From Oscillospiraceae bacterium (GTDB taxonomy: Bacteria; Bacillota; Clostridia; Oscillospirales; Oscillospiraceae): a stretch of DNA of 64,000 nucleotides. The position numbers were made by a program, and so were the translations under genes. The stretch covers positions 1-64,000 of the forward strand of contig WRMH01000006.1 of assembly GCA_009777235.1 (NCBI GenBank), read 5' to 3'. Of this stretch, positions 1 to 8,181 are shown piece after piece. How positions within the stretch are numbered: the stretch's first letter is position 1; the number at the start of each line of letters is the position of its first letter. The notes under the pieces are model-generated. The model had not been told where the DNA came from. It saw only the letters and a program-made list of their open reading frames with translations, and ran no database searches.

Positions 1-3000
1 TGCCCGTGCCCGTGTTTTCTATGACGGTTTCGGTCACGTCCACTCTTAATATCTCGCCAAAGTTTCGCCCCGCGACGCCGCCGACATAGCCGTCCGGCGC
101 GCCCGTGAGCTTGCTCTTTGTTATGGAGATGTCTGTTATGTTTTTGTAGTTTAAAGCCGCTATCGCGCTGATATTCGCGCTGCCCGACAAATCAAAGTTA
201 TCTATGCTGATATTTCGCACTGTGGCGTTTGACGGGGCTTCTTCTGAACCTATTGAGGCAAAGAGAGAGCGTGGGAGAGCGGCGCTGTTTGGCAATGTAA
301 GATCGGATATGGTTCTGCCGCCGCCGTCAAAGGTTCCTAAGAACTCATCTCTTACCACATGACCCGTCACGGGGTAGAGCGTGCTGCCCGTCGTCGGGAA
401 TACCGCTGTCGTTCCGTTGTTTTGGGTTGTGGTCGCGGTGTAGGGGATCACTGTTCCTGCGGTACGAAGAGCGTTTGCGTTACTATTAGTGGCAGGAAAT
501 AGGTGCGTCGCGGCAGACAGCGTGGCGGAGCTAAAGCTGATGTCATTGCCCTGCAGGAAGGTGCGCCCCGCGGTGCCGTTTTTGGCAGCGGAAGTCAGTC
601 GCGATATTTGCTGCATCTGCCATGGGGTATGGATATAGAAAGTTTTATCAGCAAGGATCGTATCAGCGGAGGGAAGATTGACTCTGGTTCGATTCATACT
701 TCCCGTGCCGGTTCCGGCTGTAAAGGTTATCGGGTATACTGACTTCGCGAAGAGCGGATTTACCAAAGCGACGCCACTGAGCGGCGAGTCATTTCCGTTA
801 CTGCTGGGTATGCCTATTACAATCGGCATATGAGGATTTGCCGCGAAATTAGCATCTCCTAAAAGCTGCTCTTCAAACCAAAATACCGGGAATGGGAATA
901 GTCTGTCATAGCCGGGCAGCGCATTAGCGGCAAAGCGTCCTTCAACCCTCAAAGATGTCCAAGACGTCCAGTCATTTGTAGCTTCTACATAAAACCCAAA
1001 TCCAAAGTCAAGCCGTCCTGATTCTCTATTTTCGTTGATCCATGAGGCGTAACCCGCTTCGACGATTACTCCATAGGGATTTAAAAGGTCAATATCAACA
1101 TAGCCCGCGTTCATATCATTTGGATTTACGAGTCTGCGGACAAACACGCCCGTCGTGCCGTCTGCGTATTTCTCATAGTAAACATATGTATCCGAGTCGT
1201 TAAGAGTTAAGGAATCCGTGAGAGGCCAGTCGAGGTTCACGGGTGCTACCGTTCCGATTGGATAGGGATATGGATATGTCGTATTAGTTTGGTTTACAAC
1301 CGCCGCTTCGGTAAGATTATTTATAGTCCATGTACTTGCCCATGTAGTGTTCCAAGTGCCTGTGAGAGCGCCCGCTGTAGTCCGAAACTCCCTTACTAAA
1401 TCGAGCGTCGTGCGAGCGTGTGCCGGGTGTGTACCCGTTGCGGGACGGTTATATGTGCCTATGGTTTCGGGCGGCGCGACCGATGTCCTAAACGGTCTTA
1501 TCGCGTTTTGCCCCGATAGATAATGAGTATTCGCGCCGACCGTACCCGTGCCCGCGAATGGGCGCAAACCGGCTACGTTCACGGTCGTACCCGTTCTCGG
1601 AGCGACGGCAAAGTACATCAGGTTATTTACCGTTCCGGCATTGGCGTTACCGACAATACCGCCGACATTTGCCGCTGTGTAGTTAGTTCCCCTCACGGCG
1701 GGTCTTGCGGAGGTGGAAACGACCGATACGTCTGTTATCGTGCCGTTATTAGTACCCGCTATTCCGCCGACATTTGTTGTTCCTATTATTGTTATCGGGT
1801 GAGTGCCCGGAGTATTGACCGGTTCTTGAGACGTCGTTTGCTGAACGGATGCGCGGGTTATCACAGCCCCTGCGTTATTTAGCCCGGCGATACCGCCCAC
1901 ATTACTCGCGCCCGCGATACTCGCTCTTTCGGCGGCGGGGTTGAGATAATTTTGCTCATCATTGCTTTGCACCGTCACGGCGCGTATAGTGCCGCTATTT
2001 TGTCCCGCTATCGCGCCGACGTTGTTGTCGCCGCGTATTCGGGGGTTGATGAGTAAAATATTTTCGATAACGCCGCTCGCGCCGTTTACCGAGAAGAGAC
2101 CCGCGTCAGAGGCAGCGGCCGCGTCAATAGTCAGATTTGCAATCCATCTCAAATCGCCGCTTCTGCCGTTATATGTTCCCGTAAAAGTGCCCGGTGTTGC
2201 CGCGCCCGAAGTTAAGTCAAGCGTCGCGGCAGGATTTGCAATGTGATTTGCGCCTGATACTGTCAGCTCTTTGCGGTAGATTCCAAAATCAATACTCAGC
2301 TGTTGTGTGTAGCTGCCGTTCAAGGTGGCGGCGTTTGCGCCAATATTTTGTATATGGCGCGGTGAGCGTATACGCCCCGTCTCCGCAGGAGACGGTGCGT
2401 CCTGCGGAGCAAACATCGGGTTGATCAAAATCGGCTGAGCTGTTATCGGGGCTGCGTTTTCGTCAAGGGTAGTCCCCGCGCCCAAATACATTGCCACGCT
2501 TATTGTATGAGCGGCTGTATTGCTTCCATTTGAAGTATTCCATAGATTTTCAAAATAGGCATTTGGTATGAAGAGGTGATAATACTGTTCCTCTACCGAG
2601 GCGACAGGGGGAACGACCCGCGCCGCAATCCAGTCTAAGGCTGTTTCAATGCCGCCCTCCTCTGCATACACTTTCCAGTCCGGGGTGCCCGTGTCGCTCT
2701 CATCTCTGATTCTGATGACCGTGTCGCCAAAAGCGACCGTATAACCCGGCGAGTAGTCTATAAATTCTATCAAATATCCGTCATTTCGCACTGTGCGGAT
2801 CGAATTTTGCGGCACAAGCTGCAATCCGGCGGCCGGGGTCGCGAAAACACTGCCTGTTCCGTAGCCCCATGTGTTGTTGTCATAAAGCTCGTAGTAGGCT
2901 ATGCCTAAGCTGCCCGTTTCTCCCAAAATATCTTCCCAGCCCCAAAGAGTGAGCGCGGCGTCTCCAAAAGCGCCGAAATACGCGCCGAATGGATTGTTGT

Positions 3001-5173
3001 TGGTCAAAACCGGATATGGATAATGCTCTTCATATGTGTTTTTACCCAAGCCGGGTTCATAAGTTACCGTGCCGGGAACAAATCCTGTAAGCGCGCCGAC
3101 TATAGCGGTATTTTCCGCCAAATCCTCTTTTGAGACGCGAGATTGTCCCGTGGTGTCCGCGCCGTTACCTATAAAGTAATTGGCGGAAAGTGAACCGGCG
3201 TTTTCTCCGGCGATAGCTCCGCCCGCCGAGCCGACTGTGCCCGTGAAGTTTGTCGCGTAGGTCCGCGCAATCGTTCCCGTGTTATATCCCGCTATGCCGC
3301 CGGGGGGAGTTCCGGTCATAGTGGTCGTCTGCGGATTTTCTGATACATATAATGTAGTTTCTAAATCTACGGTAGAAATATTTACTCTCGCGTTATTAAA
3401 ACTTGAGATTATCGAGCCTTCGTTTCGTCCGGCAAGCCCACCGACGCTGCCGCCCGAAGCCGTAACAGAGCCTGTTCCCTGTGAGGTCGGCACGCCGTTT
3501 GGCGCATTGCTCTGATGATCGAAGAAGCCCGCGTTAAAGCTCTGGTCAACTCTCGCGCCGCTGCCGATAAGGCCCACAAGACCGCCTGTCCTTGTTCCCG
3601 TACCCGCGCTTGTCACATCTCCATAGCTCCAGCTTTGCGTTATCCTTCCCTGATCTGAGGTCAACTCGCCCGCTATCGCGCCGATGTTTGCGCCGTTTGG
3701 CGCGTTGGGAACATTTATCTCGGCGTTAAAGAGCGCGACTCCCTGAATCACTCCGCTCGCCTCAGAGAAAAGCCCGATATTCGCGGGTACTGCTATACCC
3801 GCGCCCGGAAGGCCGCTCGTGTCTATTCTGAGATTTTCTATGATAAATTGAGAGCTTACAGTGCGCATAGCGGCATATCTGCCTTCAAACGGCTCGCTGC
3901 CGTCCGATCCGAACGCTATCGGCACAAAGTTTGTTATATCGTCGGGGCGCGGGGAATCTGGGTCTCTCATTTTAATATCCGCCGTCTGCGTATAATTATT
4001 ATCCGCATCCAAGTGACGTATATTATTGAGGTGTCTTGCCGACCTTATCTCATAATTATTGCTTCCCGGCAGCTGCCCGCCAAAATGCGTATGCGCCGAT
4101 GTGAGCGACGTCGCGATCCGGTCGCCGTTTCTTGATACTCTCGCCCGGAGCATCTGCGGGTCGAGTTTGATTCCGTCCGCGTTCAATTGACCATCTATCG
4201 TAATCTCTTGAACATCTGTGAACAGGTCGCCGCTGATGTAGTCAATTATCCAGATGTATCTGGCGTATTGCAAATCAATCTCGTCGCCAAACGGGTATTC
4301 ATAAAAACCAAACAGCGGGTTGGCAGAGTCATATGCAAACGCGAGGTCAAAAGTGAGCGCCGCGCTGCCGAGATTATCTATCGTTTTGCTAAGCAAAGGC
4401 TCTGCGCTGTCGGCGTTTATAATTTCAAAGGTGTATTCGTTGCCTTCTATGGCATTGCGGTCAAGGATAAACTCTGCATACAGGACGTTGACTCTGCCGT
4501 CAAGGCCGGAGAAAGCGTCCCCCGCCCCGTCAAAGATGTTTGCGGTCTCCGGGAATAACACCGGCGCCAAGTCTCCGGTCATTCCAACGCCAAAATAGCC
4601 CTGCCTTCTCGGCGGGCCATAGTTTGAATACGGCCTGTCGCCCGATATGTTGCCGTTTGTTTCTTCTCCGACGATTTCACCATAGTAGAAGCCGCCGGCC
4701 GGGTCTGTCACCGCGGCAATGTCGCTATAGAATGCGGACAATACTATGCCCGTAGAAAAGTTGATTTCAAGAAGTATCGCGTGGTTTAATATGCCGCGGT
4801 CGAGCAGCCCTTCGGTGAGAAGCCGCTGGACGACAGCGCGCGTAGCGCCGTCGTGGGTGCTGACATAACGGATGGCATCGCGGTTTTCTTCTTCTTCGGG
4901 CGAGAGGCGTACCAGCTCCTCGTCAAGTTTGTTGCCCTCCGGTACTATCTCGGAGAGCGACCTGTTTAGCCTCATGCTTGTCAGTTCGCTTTGCGCCGCA
5001 AGGTAAATCGTCCTTGCGATATTCATCCGTCCGGTTTGCTCTCCCTGGCTGACAAATGAATATATCGAAGGAACGGCGACAGAGGCGACGATGCCGATGA
5101 TGGATATTGCAATTATCAGCTCTACCAGAGTAAAGCCGCGCTTTGCTTTACGATTTTTTTGCAATAGACGCAT
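1..5173 (-). CDS. Giant prepilin-like surface protein with GLUG-type repeats (3' end outside window)
   Basis: One reading frame stays open from an ATG at 5173 to the left edge (about 1724 residues, no stop seen). It is preceded by AGAGGGG. The N-terminus is a type IV prepilin signal: basic leader ending KRG (residues 11-13), then FTLVELIIAISIIGIVAS, with cleavage expected after Gly13 and the conserved Glu at mature position 5 (E18). The rest is a long, Gly/Asn/Thr-rich extracellular part with about ten degenerate GLUG-like motifs of the form GGIAGxNxG, near 3680, 3580, 3440, 3295, 3220, 2015, 1890, 1765, 1665 and 75. Such proteins are exported through a prepilin peptidase and probably displayed as adhesins; most pilins have only about 150 residues, so the size is unusual. 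No pilus assembly genes are visible here. Family call is firm for the N-terminus, function is inferred. Confidence 0.85.
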   Translation of the reverse strand, partial: MRLLQKNRKAKRGFTLVELIIAISIIGIVASVAVPSIYSFVSQGEQTGRMNIARTIYLAAQSELTSMRLNRSLSEIVPEGNKLDEELVRLSPEEEENRDAIRYVSTHDGATRAVVQRLLTEGLLDRGILNHAILLEINFSTGIVLSAFYSDIAAVTDPAGGFYYGEIVGEETNGNISGDRPYSNYGPPRRQGYFGVGMTGDLAPVLFPETANIFDGAGDAFSGLDGRVNVLYAEFILDRNAIEGNEYTFEIINADSAEPLLSKTIDNLGSAALTFDLAFAYDSANPLFGFYEYPFGDEIDLQYARYIWIIDYISGDLFTDVQEITIDGQLNADGIKLDPQMLRARVSRNGDRIATSLTSAHTHFGGQLPGSNNYEIRSARHLNNIRHLDADNNYTQTADIKMRDPDSPRPDDITNFVPIAFGSDGSEPFEGRYAAMRTVSSQFIIENLRIDTSGLPGAGIAVPANIGLFSEASGVIQGVALFNAEINVPNAPNGANIGAIAGELTSDQGRITQSWSYGDVTSAGTGTRTGGLVGLIGSGARVDQSFNAGFFDHQSNAPNGVPTSQGTGSVTASGGSVGGLAGRNEGSIISSFNNARVNISTVDLETTLYVSENPQTTTMTGTPPGGIAGYNTGTIARTYATNFTGTVGSAGGAIAGENAGSLSANYFIGNGADTTGQSRVSKEDLAENTAIVGALTGFVPGTVTYEPGLGKNTYEEHYPYPVLTNNNPFGAYFGAFGDAALTLWGWEDILGETGSLGIAYYELYDNNTWGYGTGSVFATPAAGLQLVPQNSIRTVRNDGYLIEFIDYSPGYTVAFGDTVIRIRDESDTGTPDWKVYAEEGGIETALDWIAARVVPPVASVEEQYYHLFIPNAYFENLWNTSNGSNTAAHTISVAMYLGAGTTLDENAAPITAQPILINPMFAPQDAPSPAETGRIRSPRHIQNIGANAATLNGSYTQQLSIDFGIYRKELTVSGANHIANPAATLDLTSGAATPGTFTGTYNGRSGDLRWIANLTIDAAAASDAGLFSVNGASGVIENILLINPRIRGDNNVGAIAGQNSGTIRAVTVQSNDEQNYLNPAAERASIAGASNVGGIAGLNNAGAVITRASVQQTTSQEPVNTPGTHPITIIGTTNVGGIAGTNNGTITDVSVVSTSARPAVRGTNYTAANVGGIVGNANAGTVNNLMYFAVAPRTGTTVNVAGLRPFAGTGTVGANTHYLSGQNAIRPFRTSVAPPETIGTYNRPATGTHPAHARTTLDLVREFRTTAGALTGTWNTTWASTWTINNLTEAAVVNQTNTTYPYPYPIGTVAPVNLDWPLTDSLTLNDSDTYVYYEKYADGTTGVFVRRLVNPNDMNAGYVDIDLLNPYGVIVEAGYASWINENRESGRLDFGFGFYVEATNDWTSWTSLRVEGRFAANALPGYDRLFPFPVFWFEEQLLGDANFAANPHMPIVIGIPSSNGNDSPLSGVALVNPLFAKSVYPITFTAGTGTGSMNRTRVNLPSADTILADKTFYIHTPWQMQQISRLTSAAKNGTAGRTFLQGNDISFSSATLSAATHLFPATNSNANALRTAGTVIPYTATTTQNNGTTAVFPTTGSTLYPVTGHVVRDEFLGTFDGGGRTISDLTLPNSAALPRSLFASIGSEEAPSNATVRNISIDNFDLSGSANISAIAALNYKNITDISITKSKLTGAPDGYVGGVAGRNFGEILRVDVTETVIENTGTG

Positions 5174-5380
5174 AATCCCCTCTTTTTCTCGGTACTCTCG
5201 TGATATTCTACGGCTTTTGGCGGCTCATCACAAGTACCTCTTGGGTAGTATTTTGAAGATTTTTGCAAATTCTAACACACTTAATTGTAATTATCTACAC
5301 ATTTTAACACATTGCGAAACATTTTCAAACATTTTTTTATCGTTTTTTACGATTTTTTGTTGTTTATTTGCGTTACTCAC

Positions 5381-5480
5381 GGTCATAAAATCATTCCTCC
5401 CCGAACCACTGCGTCATCCTTGCGCAGACGGTTCGGACGCTCCGCATCCATGCTACGCTCTCGGAATAAATTTTATGACC
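5381..5480. repeat. ~99-bp palindromic intergenic repeat, copy a
   Basis: Copy of the dispersed family that begins GGTCATAAAATCATTCC and ends in the near inverse complement. It also has the internal stretch GACGCTCCGCATCCATGCT. It lies between the prepilin-like gene start and the aminotransferase stop. The remaining 5174-5380 is AT-rich with short repeats of ACACATT and no recognisable gene. Confidence 0.9.
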
Positions 5481-5506
5481 GCTTTGTTGCTGCGGCGGAA
5501 GCGAAC

Positions 5507-6676
5507 CTATGCGTTCGCCGCAATAAACTTGCCGATTCGCAGGAGTGCAAGGGTGATGTTTTCCATTGAGGATGCGTAGCATATGCGCACAAAGCCTTCT
5601 CCTCCCGCGCCAAAGGCGCTGCCCGGAATGACGGCGACTTTTTGCGCGAGCAGCAAACGCTCGCAAAACTCCGCGGAGCTAAGCCCCGTGGCTTTAATGC
5701 TCGGGAACATATAAAACGCCCCGCGCGGCTCAAAACACGGAAGCCCGATGTCGCGCAAGCCCGAGTAAAGGTATCTGCGCCGCCCGTCATATTCGCGCTT
5801 CATTTTAAGCACATCGTTATCGCCTTTGCTCATCGCTTGGATAGCCGCGTATTGGCTCGTCGTCGGCGACGACATGACCGCGTATTGGTGTATTTTGAGC
5901 ATTTGCCGAATAATATCGGCAGGGCCGCAGGCATAACCCATGCGCCAGCCCGTCATGGCGTGGCTCTTTGAAAAACCGCCGACATAAATCGTCCTCTCGT
6001 ACATACCGGGTATGTTCGCGATTGACACATGCCGCCCCCCATAGGTAAGCTCGGCATAGATTTCGTCCGATAGCACCATGATATTTGTCTCGCGCAAAAC
6101 TTCGGCAACCGCTTCCAAGTCTTTGCGCTCCATTATCGCTCCGGTCGGGTTGCAAGGGTATGGCAGTATCAGTAGTTTTGTTTTTGGCGAAATCGCTTTT
6201 TTCAGCTCATCCGCCGTGAGGCGAAACTCGTTTTCGGCTTTTGTTTCAACGAAAATCGGCGTGCCCCCGGCCAGAGACGTTATAGGCCCGTAGCAGACAA
6301 ACGACGGCACGGGTATTATGATTTCCTCGCCCGGGTTGACAAGCGCCCGTATTGCAAGGTCAATGGCTTCACTGCCTCCGACGGTCACGATTATCTGTTC
6401 TTTATGGTCATATTCAAGCTCAAAACGCCTTATGAGATATTTTGAAATTTCCCCTCGAAGCTGCGTGAGTCCGGCGTTGCCCGTGTATTTTGTAAAGCCT
6501 TTTTCGAGCGAACGGATTCCGGCGTCTCTGATATGCCACGGCGTCACAAAATCCGGCTCTCCGATTCCGAGCGAAATAGCGTCCGTCATTTCCTCCAGAA
6601 TATCAAAAAACTTCCTGATTCCTGACGGAGCCAACGATTTTACGTTATCTGACAATATGTCGCTGTACTTTATCAT
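5507..6676 (-). CDS. PLP-dependent class I/II aminotransferase
   Basis: A 389-residue fold-type I aminotransferase of the aspartate/aromatic aminotransferase group (AspC/PatA-like). It begins with the GIRKFFD and ISLGIGEPDF region typical of the family. It has the NPTG substrate-binding motif (YPCNPTGA), the SDEIYAELTY PLP-contact segment and the Schiff-base lysine in GGFSKSHAMTGWRMGY. The C-terminal small domain carries the conserved carboxylate-binding arginine (GFVRICYA). Cytosolic; it would move an amino group between an amino acid and a 2-oxo acid, exact substrate not readable. Start overlaps the stop of the upstream RAM-domain gene by ATGA, so the pair is probably translationally coupled and the regulator-like protein may sense its substrate. 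Confidence 0.93.
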   Translation of the reverse strand: MIKYSDILSDNVKSLAPSGIRKFFDILEEMTDAISLGIGEPDFVTPWHIRDAGIRSLEKGFTKYTGNAGLTQLRGEISKYLIRRFELEYDHKEQIIVTVGGSEAIDLAIRALVNPGEEIIIPVPSFVCYGPITSLAGGTPIFVETKAENEFRLTADELKKAISPKTKLLILPYPCNPTGAIMERKDLEAVAEVLRETNIMVLSDEIYAELTYGGRHVSIANIPGMYERTIYVGGFSKSHAMTGWRMGYACGPADIIRQMLKIHQYAVMSSPTTSQYAAIQAMSKGDNDVLKMKREYDGRRRYLYSGLRDIGLPCFEPRGAFYMFPSIKATGLSSAEFCERLLLAQKVAVIPGSAFGAGGEGFVRICYASSMENITLALLRIGKFIAANA

Positions 6677-7008
6677 ATAAAGTCGATCCTCTCTTCCTGC
6701 TCGGGATGCGGCGCTAAAATGATGTTTTGTTCTTTATATTTTTTCATGACAAAGCTCGTTGCTGTTCCCGTGACTCCCGCAATGGCCGCAAGATGCTCAT
6801 ACACAAACGCCGCCGCCGCCTTTAACGATTTTGCTGTTATCGTAACCAAAAGGTCATATGACCCCGACATAAGGTACAATGACTCAACCTCTTCGTATTG
6901 ATATATGCGCTCCGCTATCCGGTCATAGCCTTCGCCGAGCTGCGGCGCGATTTTTACTTCTATGAGCGCGGTTACGTTCTCTTCGCTAATATTTACCCTC
7001 TCGTCCAT
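6673..7008 (-). CDS. Stand-alone Lrp/AsnC ligand-binding (RAM) domain protein
   Basis: A 111-residue protein consisting of an AsnC/Lrp C-terminal RAM domain: an alternating beta-alpha pattern with ALIEVKIAPQLGEGYDRIAE and the SGSYDLLVTI core strand. No helix-turn-helix is encoded. I place the start at ATG 7008 because GAGAGGA lies seven bases upstream; a longer reading from 7056 would use part of the upstream palindrome and has no ribosome binding site. Stand-alone RAM proteins bind amino acids or related effectors and often sit beside amino acid enzymes, matching the overlapping aminotransferase gene. It could modulate that enzyme or a full-length Lrp partner; this is inference. Confidence 0.85.
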   Translation of the reverse strand: MDERVNISEENVTALIEVKIAPQLGEGYDRIAERIYQYEEVESLYLMSGSYDLLVTITAKSLKAAAAFVYEHLAAIAGVTGTATSFVMKKYKEQNIILAPHPEQEERIDFI

Positions 7009-7048
7009 TGCATAATCCTCTCTTTCGTATGGGTTTGGCAAAACATAT

Positions 7049-7077
7049 ACTATCATATTTTGCGAAAATATGATAGT
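7049..7077. repeat. 29-bp perfect palindrome, left copy
   Basis: Arms ACTATCATATTTT around a central GCG. The same 29 bases recur at 12637-12665. The two copies bracket the DUF3800/helicase/AlbA block. This one lies about 40 bases upstream of the RAM-domain gene, so an operator role is also possible. Confidence 0.95.
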
Positions 7078-7101
7078 AGTAGAAAAGTTTTACAGTCGGA
7101 G

Positions 7102-7166
7102 TTGCTTTTTGTTAACTTTTTGACTTGCTTTTTGTTAACTTTTTTGGTTGCTTTTTGTTAACTTTT
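7102..7166. repeat. Three 23-bp-spaced iteron-like repeats
   Basis: TTGCTTTTTGTTAACTTTT starts at 7102, 7125 and 7148, exactly 23 bp apart, each with a central GTTAAC. The third copy continues with GCGGTAATATA, and the same 30-bp string recurs at 8071-8100. Regular spacing looks like a protein-binding iteron array; no replication gene is next to it. Confidence 0.9.
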
Positions 7167-7228
7167 GCGGTAATATAGTATTTGCAAACAGATAAAACCA
7201 TATAGAAATACGCAATCTATGTCCGCTG

Positions 7229-7909
7229 TTAGTCCAGTCGTTTTTTGCGAATCACTTTGAGATAGTTTCGGTAGAAATCACGGTGGCTGTGAAAGAAATC
7301 TATTTCAGAGCGCGAAGCAGTTTTACTCGCGAATTTTATTGCCGCAAGCTCCAATGTGCAAAACATGTCTGCCAATTGAAATAGCTTATATCTTGACGGC
7401 TGAACCTTTCTAAAGGATACGTTTGACAGCATTATTGTCATTGTTGATGTAAGTATTCGCGTTAATTCAAGCTGTCCGTTGTCATAATAAACGACAATAT
7501 CATCGAATGATTGAAAAAAAGAAAGGTGTTTCGTTATATAGCGACTGATACATAATGAGAGTTTTGCGGTTATATCAATAATATCTAAGCACTCTCTTTT
7601 ATCTATTAGCAATGTTGTGTATTTCACGGGAACGTGGCGACAATAGCCAAGTAAAGCGCGAAGCAGTTTTCGCCGCTCGTCTTTTGTGTTATTGCGATAG
7701 TGTTCCTCGCGTCTAATAATCGGACCGGTATGCAGAGCATGGGGTGCAAAGCCAATACTTTTCATGCTTGCGTCCAGAATAGCATTATCTCCGGCGATAT
7801 TGTAAGCTTGATTGTGAAAAATCATTGTCACAAGATAAAATGGACAGTGAGGTTGAAAACTCCCAAAATCTCCGGATTCATCAACAAAAATGCTTAACCG
7901 CTGCCTCAT
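7229..7909 (-). CDS. DUF3800 domain protein
   Basis: A 226-residue protein with the DUF3800 hallmark near its start, IFVDESGDFGSF, the conserved acidic strand VVYYDNGQLEL near residue 140, and the C-terminal QLADMFCTLE helix. DUF3800 has an RNase H-like fold with conserved acidic residues and is common in mobile and defence contexts; its biochemical role is unsettled. ATG 7909 is preceded by TTAGGA at suitable spacing. The gene is transcribed away from the helicase gene and is bracketed by the 30-bp direct repeats at 7148 and 8071. Function unknown; nuclease activity is a family-based inference. Confidence 0.85.
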   Translation of the reverse strand: MRQRLSIFVDESGDFGSFQPHCPFYLVTMIFHNQAYNIAGDNAILDASMKSIGFAPHALHTGPIIRREEHYRNNTKDERRKLLRALLGYCRHVPVKYTTLLIDKRECLDIIDITAKLSLCISRYITKHLSFFQSFDDIVVYYDNGQLELTRILTSTMTIMLSNVSFRKVQPSRYKLFQLADMFCTLELAAIKFASKTASRSEIDFFHSHRDFYRNYLKVIRKKRLD

Positions 7910-7936
7910 CAGTTTGGTTCCTAAATCAAAGTAAAC

Positions 7937-8003
7937 GGCGGGGGAATGCCCCCGCCTCCGGTGGACCTGGACCCTTCGGTCAGCCCATACGGTAATTACC
8001 GTA
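7937..8003. other. Divergent intergenic region with three small palindromes
   Basis: Between the divergent DUF3800 and helicase genes lie GGCGGGGG/CCCCCGCC (7937-7956), GACC CTTC GGTC (7970-7981) and the perfect 16-mer TACGGTAATTACCGTA (7988-8003). These are visible inverted repeats. A shared operator or structured leader is inference. Confidence 0.55.
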
Positions 8004-8070
8004 ACCCGTTTCTATTTTCAGTATAACAAATAAAATGACTTTGTCAATAAGAAAATTTGTTGCTTCAAGT

Positions 8071-8101
8071 TTGCTTTTTGTTAACTTTTGCGGTAATATA
8101 T
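8071..8101. repeat. Fourth copy of the GTTAAC repeat
   Basis: Thirty bases identical to 7148-7177, placing direct repeats on both sides of the DUF3800 gene. An open frame through this repeat extends the helicase reading frame upstream, but is not likely to be translated. Confidence 0.85.
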
Positions 8102-8181
8102 GTCATACCAATCAACGCCCTAAAGCCTTGATTGCGCCGCCTTGCGCACCTCAAAAACAAAAACCGAAAGTGAGCGGTCGT

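Noticed and set aside
503..5579. Many plus-strand ORFs of 60-160 codons in the first 5.5 kb
   Set aside because: They are shadows of the long minus-strand prepilin-like frame or of the AT-rich spacer; none has a family signature or a good ribosome binding site.
7937..8003. tRNA or tRNA fragment as island attachment site
   Set aside because: GC-rich hairpins are present, but no T-loop or anticodon arm can be drawn.
8035..8181. N-terminal 49 codons of the helicase reading frame
   Set aside because: They translate through the GTTAAC repeat, have no helicase similarity, and an internal ATG at 8182 fits the domain start.
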